Part shown: positions 16,510-24,835 of the stretch, in pieces
How positions within the stretch are numbered: the first letter of the stretch is position 1
How the letters are laid out: every line of letters starts with the position of its first letter
NCBI GenBank assembly: GCA_021798915.1
Contig: JAJZBM010000024.1
Coordinates: 1-43,353 of the forward strand
DNA length: 43,353 nt
DNA from: Pseudomonadota bacterium
Lineage (GTDB): Bacteria; Pseudomonadota; Alphaproteobacteria; Acetobacterales; Acetobacteraceae
Reading direction: 5' to 3'
Program-made: the position numbers and the translations under genes
Notes under the pieces: model-generated
What the model was told of the DNA's origin: nothing
What the model saw: the letters and a program-made list of their open reading frames with translations, nothing else
Database searches by the model: none

Positions 16510-17076
16510 ATGAAGCAGCAGGCAAACCAGATCCGCGCAGGCCAGGTGATCGAACACGAGGGCCGACGCTGGACCGTGCTCAAGCAGCAGATCATCACCC
16601 CCGGCAAGGGCGGCGCTTTCATCCAGGTCGAAATGCGCGATCTCAAGAGCGGCAACAAGACCAACGAGCGCTGGCGCACCGCCGATACCGTCGAGCGACT
16701 GCTGACCGAGGAAAAGGAATACACCTATTCCTATACCGACGGCACCAACCTGGTGCTGATGGATAACGAGTCCTTCGAGCAGGCGATGGTGCCGGCCGAT
16801 CTGCTCGGCGATGCCGCGCCATTCCTGCAAGACAACATGCCGGTCACCGTTGATCTCGTGGAGGGCGAGCCAGTCGCCATCCATCTGCCAGCCTCCGTCG
16901 TGCTCGAGGTCGTCGAGGCCGACCCGGTGGTCAAGGGCCAGACCGCGGCGTCGAGCTACAAGCCGGCGAAACTCTCCAATGGCGCGCGCACCATGGTGCC
17001 GCCATTCATCGAGACCGGCGAGAAAATCGTCGTCCGCACCGAGGATGGTTCCTATGTCGAGCGCGCCAAGACCTGA
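16510..17076 (+). CDS. efp: Translation elongation factor P
   Basis: EF-P binds ribosomes stalled at polyproline stretches and stimulates peptide bond formation. The 188-residue protein has the three-beta-barrel layout at normal length. The tip loop reads TPGKGGAF with Lys33, equivalent to the Lys34 that E. coli modifies with beta-lysine. This fits the adjacent epmB rather than the rhamnosylated-arginine or unmodified types. The C-terminal domain ends in the expected IETGEKIVVRTEDGSYVERA. SD-like GAGAGACG precedes the ATG. Its stop overlaps the next start (TGATG-type), so suhB is probably co-translated. Confidence 0.97.
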   Translation: MKQQANQIRAGQVIEHEGRRWTVLKQQIITPGKGGAFIQVEMRDLKSGNKTNERWRTADTVERLLTEEKEYTYSYTDGTNLVLMDNESFEQAMVPADLLGDAAPFLQDNMPVTVDLVEGEPVAIHLPASVVLEVVEADPVVKGQTAASSYKPAKLSNGARTMVPPFIETGEKIVVRTEDGSYVERAKT

Positions 17077-17906
17077 TGGCGCACGCGCTTTCCCCGCATT
17101 TGACGGTCATGGCCAACGCCGCCCAGAAGGCGGCGCGGCGTCTGTTGCGGGATTTTAACGAGGTTGAGCAGCTCCAGGTCAGCGTCAAGGGCCCTTCCGA
17201 TTTCGTCTCCCAGGCCGATCTCCGCTCGGAAGCGACGTTGCGCGAGGAACTTGGCAAGGCGCGGCCGGGTTATGCCTTCCTGATGGAGGAATCGGGCGCC
17301 CATGGCGCCGAGAACTGGGCCTGGCGCTGGGTCGTCGATCCGTTGGACGGGACGACGAATTTCCTCCACGGCATCCCACAATGGGCGATCAGCATCGGGC
17401 TCGAGCATCGCCTCCCTGATGGCGGCTCGGAAATCGCCGCGGGCCTGGTCTATGCCCCGGCCCTGAATGAGATGTTCTGGGCGGAAAAAGGCGGCGGCGC
17501 GTTCCTCAACGAGCACCGTCTCCGGGTCTCGGGGCGGCGCGAACTGAAGGACGCTCTGTTCGCGACCGGGATCCCCTTCGCCAAGACCGAAGCCGCCGAC
17601 CGCCTCGCCTTTGCCCGCACCCTTGGCGCGCTGATGCCACAGATCGCCGGCGTTCGCCGCTTCGGCGCCGCCGCCCTCGACCTCGCCTGGGTCGCGGCGG
17701 GAAGGTTCGACGGGTTCTGGGAGTTCGGCCTCCAGCCTTGGGATGTCACCGCCGGCATCCTGCTGGTGCGCGAGGCCGGTGGCTTCGCGACCGACCCCGA
17801 GGGCGACGACCCGCGCGCCACCCGCCGGATCGTCGCCGCCAACCCGCAACTCTACCCGATCCTGCGCGAGCAGGCCGCCGCCGCGCGCCGGGATGCCGGC
17901 CGATAG
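17076..17906 (+). CDS. suhB: Inositol monophosphatase family protein (SuhB-like)
   Basis: Family members remove phosphate from inositol 1-phosphate and related substrates using magnesium; E. coli SuhB also takes part in ribosomal RNA antitermination. The 276-residue protein has all metal-site motifs: Glu71-Glu72 in LMEESG, the DPLDGTTNF block at 88-96, and the second aspartate in QPWDVTAGILLVREAGG near the C-terminus. It overlaps efp by 1 nt. Substrate cannot be assigned from sequence alone; pairing with efp suggests at least constitutive expression. Confidence 0.92.
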   Translation: MAHALSPHLTVMANAAQKAARRLLRDFNEVEQLQVSVKGPSDFVSQADLRSEATLREELGKARPGYAFLMEESGAHGAENWAWRWVVDPLDGTTNFLHGIPQWAISIGLEHRLPDGGSEIAAGLVYAPALNEMFWAEKGGGAFLNEHRLRVSGRRELKDALFATGIPFAKTEAADRLAFARTLGALMPQIAGVRRFGAAALDLAWVAAGRFDGFWEFGLQPWDVTAGILLVREAGGFATDPEGDDPRATRRIVAANPQLYPILREQAAAARRDAGR

Positions 17907-17962
17907 CCATCCCCGGCGAAAGGCGCTAGGCTCGCGTTCAATCTTGATCGCATGGGGGGATA

Positions 17963-19276
17963 ATGTCCGCAAACGAGCTTTCCGCCGAAGACCACGCGCG
18001 CCAACTGCGCCGCGCGATCGTTGCCAGCACGATCGGCACCACCATCGAGTGGTACGATTTCTTTCTCTATAGCACCGTGACCGGCCTGGTTTTCGCCAAA
18101 CTCTATTTCCCCCAATCCGATCCCCTGGTCGGCACCCTGCAGGCGTTTCTGATCTATGCCGTCGGCTTCGTCGCGCGTCCGGTGGGGGCGGCGATTTTCG
18201 GCCATTACGGCGATCGTATCGGCCGCAAATCGACGCTGATCGCGACCTTGCTGCTGATGGGGGTCGCGACGTTCCTGGTCGCCCTGGTGCCGACCTACGC
18301 CAGTATCGGCATCTGGGGCGCGGTTTTGCTGACGCTGGTGCGGTTCATCCAGGGGGTGGGCGTCGGCGGCGAATGGGGTGGGTCGGTTCTGCTGGCGATG
18401 GAATGGACCCGCACCAATGCCCATCGCGGTTTCGCCGCGTCCTGGCCGCAACTCGGCGTGCCGGCAGGCCTCTTTCTCGCCAATCTCGCGGTGCTGGCGT
18501 TCAGCACCCTCTCGGGCGATCAATTCCTGACCTGGGGCTGGCGGGTGCCGTTTTTGCTCAGCATCTTCCTGGTCGGGCTCGGCCTCTGGATCCGGCTCGG
18601 CATTCTGGAAACCCCGACCTTCCGCCGGCTCGTCGAGGAAAACCGGATCGAGCGCGCGCCGATGCTCGAGGTCTTGCGCCGGCATCCGAAGGAAATCCTC
18701 CTCAGCGCCTTTGCCCGCATGGCCGAAAACGCGCCGTTTTACGTTTTTACCGCGTTCGTTTTTTCCTATGGCGTCACGACCCTCAAGGTCTCGCGCGATC
18801 TCCTGCTGTTCTCGATGCTGGTCGGGTCACTGATTTCGCTCGTCACCGTGCCGCTTTCGGGCTATCTCTCGGATCGTTTCGGGCGGCGGCGGATCTACAT
18901 CATCGGCGCGGTGCTGACCGGGCTTTATGGCTTTCTCTATTTCGCCTTGCTCGACACCATCATGCCGTTCTGGATCTTCATCGCCATCGTGGTGTCGCTG
19001 ATCCCGCATGACATCATGTATGGGCCGCAAGCGGCGCTGATCGCCGAGAGCTTCACCGGCCGGCTGCGCTATAGCGGCGCTTCGCTCGGCTATCAGCTCG
19101 CCTCGATCTTCGCCGGCGGGCCGGCGCCCTTGATCGCCACCGCGCTCTTCGCCTCCTACCGCTCAGGCTACGCGATCGCCTGGTACATCTTCATCTGCGG
19201 GGTGATCTCGGTGGTCGCGACGTTGATGCTCAAGGATTATACCAACAAGGACATCACCGCCGAATATCACCACTGA
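17963..19276 (+). CDS. MFS transporter, metabolite:H+ symporter (MHS) type
   Basis: This 437-residue integral membrane protein has about 12 hydrophobic segments. The MHS-branch hallmarks are IGTTIEWYDFFLY at the start of helix 1, RPVGAAIFGHYGDRIGRK between helices 2 and 3, and RFIQGVGVGGEWGGSVLLAMEW in helix 4. Known MHS members import organic acids, proline/betaine or shikimate with protons. GGGGGGATA immediately precedes the ATG. The gene runs convergent to the CitE-type lyase gene 11 nt away. The neighbourhood suggests an organic acid substrate, but that is inference. Confidence 0.9.
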   Translation: MSANELSAEDHARQLRRAIVASTIGTTIEWYDFFLYSTVTGLVFAKLYFPQSDPLVGTLQAFLIYAVGFVARPVGAAIFGHYGDRIGRKSTLIATLLLMGVATFLVALVPTYASIGIWGAVLLTLVRFIQGVGVGGEWGGSVLLAMEWTRTNAHRGFAASWPQLGVPAGLFLANLAVLAFSTLSGDQFLTWGWRVPFLLSIFLVGLGLWIRLGILETPTFRRLVEENRIERAPMLEVLRRHPKEILLSAFARMAENAPFYVFTAFVFSYGVTTLKVSRDLLLFSMLVGSLISLVTVPLSGYLSDRFGRRRIYIIGAVLTGLYGFLYFALLDTIMPFWIFIAIVVSLIPHDIMYGPQAALIAESFTGRLRYSGASLGYQLASIFAGGPAPLIATALFASYRSGYAIAWYIFICGVISVVATLMLKDYTNKDITAEYHH

Positions 19277-19287
19277 AACCAAGCCCC

Positions 19288-20211
19288 CTACCCCACCGCG
19301 TCCGAGAGGCCGGCAGCGGCGAGGATGCGCCGCGCGAGCTTGAGATGCGGGCGGTCGATCATTTTGCCCTCGAGCGCAAAGGTGCCGGCGCCGGGGTGGG
19401 CGGCGAAGCCGGCGATCACCGCCTTGGCCCAGTCTATGCGCGAGGCAGACGGGGTGAAGGCGGCCTCGGTTGCGGCGATCTGCCCGGGATGGATGAGGAT
19501 TTTGCCGGAAAACCCGTCCTCGGCGGCCTGCGCCGCTTCCCGTGCCAGCCCCTCGTCGTCGCGCGGATCGGGGAAGGGCGTGTCGAGCGCGAGCACGCCC
19601 AAGGCGCCGGCCGCGATCAGCATCCGGGCGCGGGCGGCGATCAGCGGCGCCCGCAGGCTGCCATCGGCGCGGCGCGGCGAAATGCCGAGATCGGCGGAGA
19701 GATCTTCGGCGGCGAAGCAAAAGGCGCGTACCCGCGCCGGCAGCGCGCCATACTCGTCGAGCCGGCGCACCGAGGCAGCGGTCTCGGTGACCAGCGCGAG
19801 CACGGCGAGGCTGCCGACCGCGAGCCCGGCGCTCGTCTCAAGGCTTTCGAGGTGATGGTCGAGGGCGATGAGATCCTCCGGCCCGGTGCATTTCGGCAGC
19901 ATGATCCCGGCCGGCCGGCCGGGCACGATCGCCGCGAGATCGGCGAGATACCATTCGGTATCGCGCGGGTTGACGCGGACGAAGGTCGCCGGCCGCTCGA
20001 GCCCTTTGAGGACGGCGGCGACACTCTGGCGCGCCAGCACCTTGTTCGCGGGCATGACCGCGTCTTCGAGGTCGAGAATGACCGCATCGGCCGCGCTGGC
20101 CAGCGCTTTTTCGACCTTGCGCGGCTGATCGCCGGGCGCAAAAAGTGGCGTGCGCAGGCGCGCGGGAGATGACGTGCGCAGGCGCGCGGGAGACGAAAGG
20201 TGATTTTTCAT
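19288..20211 (-). CDS. HpcH/HpaI aldolase / CitE-type CoA-ester lyase
   Basis: The family cleaves malyl-CoA, citramalyl-CoA, beta-methylmalyl-CoA or citryl groups. The 307-residue protein starts its TIM barrel with RTPLFAPGD and continues with ADAVILDLEDAV (metal/substrate acids), a VRVNPRDTEWYLADL strand, IMLPKCTGPEDL, and the FSGKILIHPGQI segment. The size fits single-chain CoA lyases rather than a citrate lyase complex subunit. The ATG at 20211 overlaps the MaoC gene stop by 4 nt, so hydratase and lyase are translationally coupled, as in mesaconyl/itaconyl-CoA routes. The N-terminus carries a duplicated SSPARLRT encoded by a 24-bp repeat. Exact substrate is unknown. Confidence 0.88.
   Translation of the reverse strand: MKNHLSSPARLRTSSPARLRTPLFAPGDQPRKVEKALASAADAVILDLEDAVMPANKVLARQSVAAVLKGLERPATFVRVNPRDTEWYLADLAAIVPGRPAGIMLPKCTGPEDLIALDHHLESLETSAGLAVGSLAVLALVTETAASVRRLDEYGALPARVRAFCFAAEDLSADLGISPRRADGSLRAPLIAARARMLIAAGALGVLALDTPFPDPRDDEGLAREAAQAAEDGFSGKILIHPGQIAATEAAFTPSASRIDWAKAVIAGFAAHPGAGTFALEGKMIDRPHLKLARRILAAAGLSDAVG
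20149..20196 (-). repeat. 24-bp tandem duplication in the lyase N-terminus
   Basis: Positions 20149-20172 and 20173-20196 are identical except for one T/C difference. In frame they double SSPARLRT ahead of the TIM-barrel start, so the extension is probably tolerated without functional loss. Confidence 0.9.
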
Positions 20212-20675
20212 GTCATGTCCGTGATCACCGGGCGGCGGCGCATGAGCGCAGACCGTTCGCAAAAAGCAACCATTTTGCCGTCCTGGTTGAAGGCCTCATG
20301 GCGAAACGTCACGACCCCGGCATCCGGCCGTGACGCCGAGGGGCGCGCCGCGATCACCGTCGATTGAACGCGCAGCGTATCACCGGCGAAAACCGGGGCG
20401 GGAAAGCGCGTCTCGCGCATGCCGAGATTGGCGATGGTGGTGCCCTGCGTCGAATTATGCACGCTCATGCCGATCATCAGGCCGAGCGTGAGCAGGGAAT
20501 TGACCAGCGGGCGGCCGAATTCCGTCGTCGCCGCGAAATGCGCATCGAGATGCAGTTTCTGCACATTCATCGTCATGCCGCAGAAGAGAACGTTATCGGA
20601 TTCGGTGATGGTGCGGGTCCATTCCGCATCGATCACCCGTCCTTCGTGCAACTCCTCGAAATAAAGCCCCGCCAT
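20208..20675 (-). CDS. MaoC-like (hot-dog) acyl-CoA hydratase
   Basis: MaoC-type (R)-hydratases add water to enoyl-CoA esters. The 155-residue single hot-dog protein has FEELHEGRVI at the start and the hydration-site-like segment NVQKLHLDAHFAATTEFGRPLVNS, in which Asp and His are placed as in the MaoC catalytic pair. VFAGDTLRVQSTV follows. It is short, unlike the fused double hot-dog mesaconyl-CoA hydratases. It lies directly upstream of, and overlaps, the CitE-type lyase gene. The pair therefore fits hydration of an unsaturated dicarboxyl-CoA followed by retro-aldol cleavage. Itaconyl-CoA/citramalyl-CoA and mesaconyl-CoA/methylmalyl-CoA are both possible. Confidence 0.87.
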   Translation of the reverse strand: MAGLYFEELHEGRVIDAEWTRTITESDNVLFCGMTMNVQKLHLDAHFAATTEFGRPLVNSLLTLGLMIGMSVHNSTQGTTIANLGMRETRFPAPVFAGDTLRVQSTVIAARPSASRPDAGVVTFRHEAFNQDGKMVAFCERSALMRRRPVITDMT

Positions 20676-20721
20676 CGGTCACGCTTCCCCCAAGCCATTG
20701 CGCCAAGCCAAAGCGGCAATC

Positions 20722-20739
20722 TTGCGCGCCCCCGCGCAA
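20722..20739. promoter_or_regulatory. Palindrome at the centre of a divergent promoter region
   Basis: TTGCGCG (20722-20728), spacer CCCC, CGCGCAA (20733-20739). It lies midway between the divergent hydratase (start 20675) and importer ATPase (start 20785) genes, where one regulator could control both directions. Confidence 0.45.
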
Positions 20740-20784
20740 TATGCAAATGACCGCGGGAGCCAAATAAAGTGGGGGCGTCTTCGC

Positions 20785-21552
20785 GTGGCCGATATCATCC
20801 TGGAGACGAAGGGGCTGGTGCGTGAATTCCGTGGCTTCGTCGCCGTCGCCGGCGTCGATATCGCGGTGCGTGATGGCACCATTCATGCGCTGATCGGGCC
20901 GAACGGCGCCGGCAAGACGACATGCTTCAATCTGCTGACGAAATTCCTCATCCCGACACGCGGTAGCATTCGGTTTGCCGGGCGCGACATCACCGGGTAT
21001 TCGCCGGCGGCGGTGGCCCGACTTGGTCTGGTGCGCAGCTTTCAGATTTCGGCGGTGTTTCCGCATCTTTCGGCGCTGGTCAATGTCCGCCTCGCGCTCC
21101 AGCGGGCGCGTGGCAATTCCTATGATTTCTGGCGCTCGGAGCGGGTTCTGCACAAATTCGACGATCGCGCGCGGGCATTGCTCGAAGATGTCGGCCTCGC
21201 CGATTTCGCCGAAACCGAGGCAGCGCTTCTGTCCTATGGCCGCAAGCGGGCGCTGGAAATCGCCACCACCTTGGCGCTCGATCCGAAGATGATGCTGCTC
21301 GATGAACCGACAGCGGGCATGACCCATGACGATGTCGAACGGATCGTTGCCCTGATCCGGAGGGTGCGCGCCGGCCGGACCATTCTCATGGTCGAGCATA
21401 ATCTTTCGGTCGTGGAAGGGTTATGCGACACCATCACGGTGCTGACGCGCGGACGGGTGGTCGCCGAGGGTGATTACGCCACGGTCTCGCGCAACCCGGA
21501 CGTGATGTCGGCCTATCTCGGCACCGACGAGAGCGAGGCCGGCCATGCTTGA
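20785..21552 (+). CDS. livG: LIV-type ABC importer ATPase (LivG-like)
   Basis: This is one of the two nucleotide-binding subunits of a branched-chain-amino-acid-type importer. The 255-residue protein has Walker A GPNGAGKTT, a degenerate signature LLSYGRKRALEIAT in place of LSGGQ, Walker B MMLLDEPTAGM and the switch histidine in MVEHNLSVV. The GTG at 20785 (VADIILETKGL) is chosen because similarity begins there; the frame is open from 20698. It overlaps the next ATPase gene by 8 nt. LIV-type systems carry many acids besides amino acids, so the symbol indicates architecture, not substrate. Confidence 0.88.
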   Translation: MADIILETKGLVREFRGFVAVAGVDIAVRDGTIHALIGPNGAGKTTCFNLLTKFLIPTRGSIRFAGRDITGYSPAAVARLGLVRSFQISAVFPHLSALVNVRLALQRARGNSYDFWRSERVLHKFDDRARALLEDVGLADFAETEAALLSYGRKRALEIATTLALDPKMMLLDEPTAGMTHDDVERIVALIRRVRAGRTILMVEHNLSVVEGLCDTITVLTRGRVVAEGDYATVSRNPDVMSAYLGTDESEAGHA

Positions 21553-22237
21553 GGTCCGCGGTCTCAACGCCTGGTACGGTGAAAGTCATGTTCTGCACGG
21601 CATCGATTTTTCGGTGCGTGAGGGCGAGGTGGTGACGTTGCTGGGCCGCAACGGCGCCGGCAAGACGACGACGATGAAAGCGATCATGGGCCTTGTCCCG
21701 CGGCGCGCCGGCAGCGTGCGCTTTCGCGACGAGGAACTGGTCGGGCTCCGCTCCGATCTCATCGCCCGCCGCGGCATCGCGATCTGTCCCGAGGAGCGCG
21801 GCATCTTCGCCTCGCTCAACGTCACCGAGAATCTCGTTCTGCCGCCGGTGATCGCGCCGGGCGGGCTGGATACCGATACGATCTACACGTTGTTTCCCAA
21901 TCTCCAAGAACGAGCATCAAGCCAGGGCACCAAGCTTTCAGGCGGTGAACAACAGATGCTGGCGATCGCGCGCATTCTTCGCACCGGCGCCCGATTGCTG
22001 CTGCTCGACGAGCCGACCGAGGGGTTGGCGCCGGTGATCGTGCAGCAGATCGGCCGCACCATTCGCGAAATCAAGAAACGCGGTTTCACCGTTCTTCTCG
22101 TCGAACAGAATTTTCGTTTCGCGGCGACCGTCGCCGATCGTCACTACGTCGTCGAACATGGCCGCGTGATCGACATGATCGAAAACGATCAGTTGGATGC
22201 GAACATGAACAAGCTGCATCACTATCTCGGTGTCTAG
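21545..22237 (+). CDS. livF: LIV-type ABC importer ATPase (LivF-like)
   Basis: This second nucleotide-binding subunit has 230 residues. It has Walker A GRNGAGKTTT, signature LSGGEQQMLAIARIL, Walker B LLLLDEPTEGLAP and the switch histidine region LLVEQNFRFA (here Gln-Asn replaces the usual His-Asn arrangement, as is common in LivF). It starts with an ATG inside the end of livG. An 87-nt gap follows before the binding-protein genes. It acts on the cytosolic face together with LivG and the two permeases. Confidence 0.92.
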   Translation: MLEVRGLNAWYGESHVLHGIDFSVREGEVVTLLGRNGAGKTTTMKAIMGLVPRRAGSVRFRDEELVGLRSDLIARRGIAICPEERGIFASLNVTENLVLPPVIAPGGLDTDTIYTLFPNLQERASSQGTKLSGGEQQMLAIARILRTGARLLLLDEPTEGLAPVIVQQIGRTIREIKKRGFTVLLVEQNFRFAATVADRHYVVEHGRVIDMIENDQLDANMNKLHHYLGV

Positions 22238-22324
22238 AACGATGGCGGGGCGAGGGCGGGGACGATGTCGTTCCAGACACCACTCTTTCCACGCCTCAGA
22301 CCATAACCTCAGGGAGCACGTCCG

Positions 22325-23551
22325 ATGACATTGACCCGACGCGAACTACTCGGCACCGCCGCCGCAACCTCTCTTCTGCCCCTCGCGCGCGCGCGGGCGG
22401 CGGACACGCCGATCAAGATCGGCGTGCTCGGCGACATGTCGGGGATGTATCGTGATCTCTCCGGCCCGGTTTCGGTCGCCTGCGCGAAACAGGCGATCGT
22501 CGATTTCGGGGCCGCTGCCAAAGGAATCCCGGTCGAAATCCTGGTCGGCGATCATCAAAACAAGCCCGATATCGGTGCCGGTATTGCCGGGCAGTGGTTC
22601 GATCGCGATGGCGTCGATCTCGTCGTCGATGTGCCTAACTCCTCGGTCGCGCTTGCGGTCTCCAATGTCGGACATCTCAAGAACAAGGTGGTGATCGCCT
22701 GCGGCCCCGGCACCGCCGATCTCACTGGCCCGCAATGCACCCCGAACACCATCCACTGGTCGTTCGATACCTGGATGCTGGCCCATTCCACCGGTGGCGC
22801 GATGGTGAAAACCGGCGGCGATACCTGGTTCTTCATCACCGCCGATTATGCCTTCGGCCACGCGATGCAGCGTGACACGGCAAACTTCGTGAAAGAGGCG
22901 GGCGGCAAGGTGCTCGGCAATGTCGACACCCCCTTCCCCGGCACCACCGATTTCTCGTCATTCCTTCTGCAAGCACAATCGACCGGGGCCAAGGTGATCG
23001 GGCTCGCCAATGCCGGTTCGGACACCGTCAACTGCATCAAGCAGGCGGCCGAATTCGGTGTCAACAAATCCGCCCGTCTCGCGGGATTGCTCGTCTTCAT
23101 CAGCGACATTCACGCGCTTGGTTTGCAGAACGCGCAGGGCTTGGTGCTGACCGAGACCTTCTATTGGGATATGAACGACCGCACCCGCGCCTTCACCCAG
23201 CGCGTTCTCCCCAATACCGGCGGCGCTCGCCCCGGCATGGGCCAGGCCGGGGTTTATGGCGGTATCATCCAATATCTCAAGGCGGTCGAAAAACTCGGCA
23301 TCGCTGCGGCAAAGGCGAGCGGCGCGGCCACGGTCGCGCAGATGAAGGCAATGCCCACCGACGATGATGCTTTCGGCCCCGGCAGCATCCGCGCCGATGG
23401 CCGGGCGCTGCATCCCGCCTATCTGTTTCAGGTCAAGGCACCGAGTGAGAGCAAAGCCCCATGGGATTACTACAAGCTCCTCGCGACGACGCCGGCGGAT
23501 GAGGCCTTCCGCCCGCTCAAGGACGGACATTGCCCGCTCATTCCGGCTTGA
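22325..23551 (+). CDS. ABC importer periplasmic binding protein 1 (LIV-binding-protein fold)
   Basis: This 408-residue protein begins with an MTLTRRELLG leader, a twin-arginine-like signal, cleaving near ARA-AD. It has the type I periplasmic-binding fold: IKIGVLGDMSGMYRDLSG, VGDHQNKPDIGAGIA, DGVDLVVDVPNSSVA, and TADYAFGHAMQRD. The DHQNKPD and DYAFGH motifs mark a LivK-like subgroup commonly associated with acid uptake rather than classic leucine binding. It has no lipobox. It is followed 24 nt later by a close paralog. The ligand is unknown and presumably linked to the surrounding CoA-ester genes. CTGCCTTCCG-type loops differ from its twin mostly in the C-terminal third. Confidence 0.9.
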   Translation: MTLTRRELLGTAAATSLLPLARARAADTPIKIGVLGDMSGMYRDLSGPVSVACAKQAIVDFGAAAKGIPVEILVGDHQNKPDIGAGIAGQWFDRDGVDLVVDVPNSSVALAVSNVGHLKNKVVIACGPGTADLTGPQCTPNTIHWSFDTWMLAHSTGGAMVKTGGDTWFFITADYAFGHAMQRDTANFVKEAGGKVLGNVDTPFPGTTDFSSFLLQAQSTGAKVIGLANAGSDTVNCIKQAAEFGVNKSARLAGLLVFISDIHALGLQNAQGLVLTETFYWDMNDRTRAFTQRVLPNTGGARPGMGQAGVYGGIIQYLKAVEKLGIAAAKASGAATVAQMKAMPTDDDAFGPGSIRADGRALHPAYLFQVKAPSESKAPWDYYKLLATTPADEAFRPLKDGHCPLIPA

Positions 23552-23575
23552 CGCCCACAACAGGAGGAAATTGCC

Positions 23576-24820
23576 ATGACTATTTCGCGCCGCGCCCTGT
23601 TGGGTGCCACCGCCGCCGGTGCCATCATGCCCGTGATCACCGCCCCCTGGGCGCCGGCGGCCCGCGCCGCAACGAGCGTGGTCCGGATCGGCGTGCTCAA
23701 CGATCAATCCGGCCCCTATCGTGATGTCAGCGGCCTCAACTCGGTGGTTTGCGTCAAACAGGCGATCCAGGATTTCGGCGCCGCCAACAAAGGGCTCACC
23801 GTCGAGGTACTGTCCGCCGATCATCAGAACAAGCCGGATGTCGGTGCCGGCATCGCGCGGCAATGGTTCGACCGTGATGGCGTCGATATGATCATCGATG
23901 TCCCCACCTCCTCGGTCGGGCTCGCGGTCGCCAGCGTCTGCCGCGAGAAGAACCGCGCCTATATCAATGTCGGCGCCGGCACCGCCGAGCTTACCGGTGC
24001 GCAATGTGCGGCGACCACCATCCACTGGGCCTATGACACCTGGATGCTGGCGCACTCCACCGGGGGTGCGACGGTGAAAGCCGGTGGCGATACCTGGTAT
24101 TTTCTCACCGCCGATTATGTCTTCGGCCATGATCTCGACCGCGAGACCTCGGGTTTCGTCACCGCGGCCGGCGGCAAGGTGCTCGGCCATTCGACCTATC
24201 CATTCCCGAGCACGACAGATTTTTCCTCCTTCCTGCTGCAAGCCCAGGCGACCGGGGCGAAAGTGCTCGGCCTCGCCAATGCCGGCGCCGATACCGTCAA
24301 CAGCATCAAGCAGGCGCATGAATTCGGCCTCACCGGCAAGACCCGCATCGCGGCGCTTCTGATGTTCATCACCGATGTCCATGCGCTCGGCCTCGCGACC
24401 GCGCAGGGCCTCGTGCTGACCGAGAGTTTCTATTGGAACATGAACGAGAAGACCCGCGCTTTCGCGATGCGCATCAAGGAGAAAACGCCGAACAACATGC
24501 CGAATATGGTCCAGGCCGGCTGCTATGCCGGGACCATCCATTATCTGAAAGCGATCGCCGATATGGGTGTCGCAGCGGCGAAGGCGAGCGGGGCGGCGGC
24601 CATCGCGCGGATGAAGGCGATGCCGACCGAGGATGACGCTTTCGGCACCTGTCATATCCGTGAGGATGGCCGGGTTCTGGTGCCGGCCTATCTTTTCGAG
24701 GTCAAGACCCCCGCCGAAAGCAAGGAGCCCTGGGATTACTACAAACTTCTGGTAACGACCCCGGGCAACGAGGCGTTCCGTCCCCTCGCGGACGGCCATT
24801 GCCCGCTGGTCCATGCCTGA
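23576..24820 (+). CDS. ABC importer periplasmic binding protein 2 (tandem paralog)
   Basis: This 414-residue paralog of the preceding gene shares blocks such as DHQNKPDVGAGIARQWFDRDG, TADYVFGHDLDRE and PWDYYKLL. A twin-arginine-like leader (MTISRRALLGAT) is cleaved near ARA-AT. AGGAGGAAATTGCC precedes the ATG, a strong ribosome-binding site. Residue changes relative to twin 1 occur in the probable ligand cleft (GPGTADLTGPQCTP versus GAGTAELTGAQCAA; VNCIKQAAEF versus VNSIKQAHEF). This suggests the importer accepts two related ligands. It precedes the permease genes by 15 nt and is likely in the same operon. Confidence 0.9.
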   Translation: MTISRRALLGATAAGAIMPVITAPWAPAARAATSVVRIGVLNDQSGPYRDVSGLNSVVCVKQAIQDFGAANKGLTVEVLSADHQNKPDVGAGIARQWFDRDGVDMIIDVPTSSVGLAVASVCREKNRAYINVGAGTAELTGAQCAATTIHWAYDTWMLAHSTGGATVKAGGDTWYFLTADYVFGHDLDRETSGFVTAAGGKVLGHSTYPFPSTTDFSSFLLQAQATGAKVLGLANAGADTVNSIKQAHEFGLTGKTRIAALLMFITDVHALGLATAQGLVLTESFYWNMNEKTRAFAMRIKEKTPNNMPNMVQAGCYAGTIHYLKAIADMGVAAAKASGAAAIARMKAMPTEDDAFGTCHIREDGRVLVPAYLFEVKTPAESKEPWDYYKLLVTTPGNEAFRPLADGHCPLVHA

Positions 24821-24835
24821 GAAACGAGCAGAGAG

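Noticed and set aside
22325-24820. Frameshifted duplication or pseudogene in the tandem binding proteins
   Set aside because: Both genes are full length with intact signal peptides and good ribosome-binding sites.
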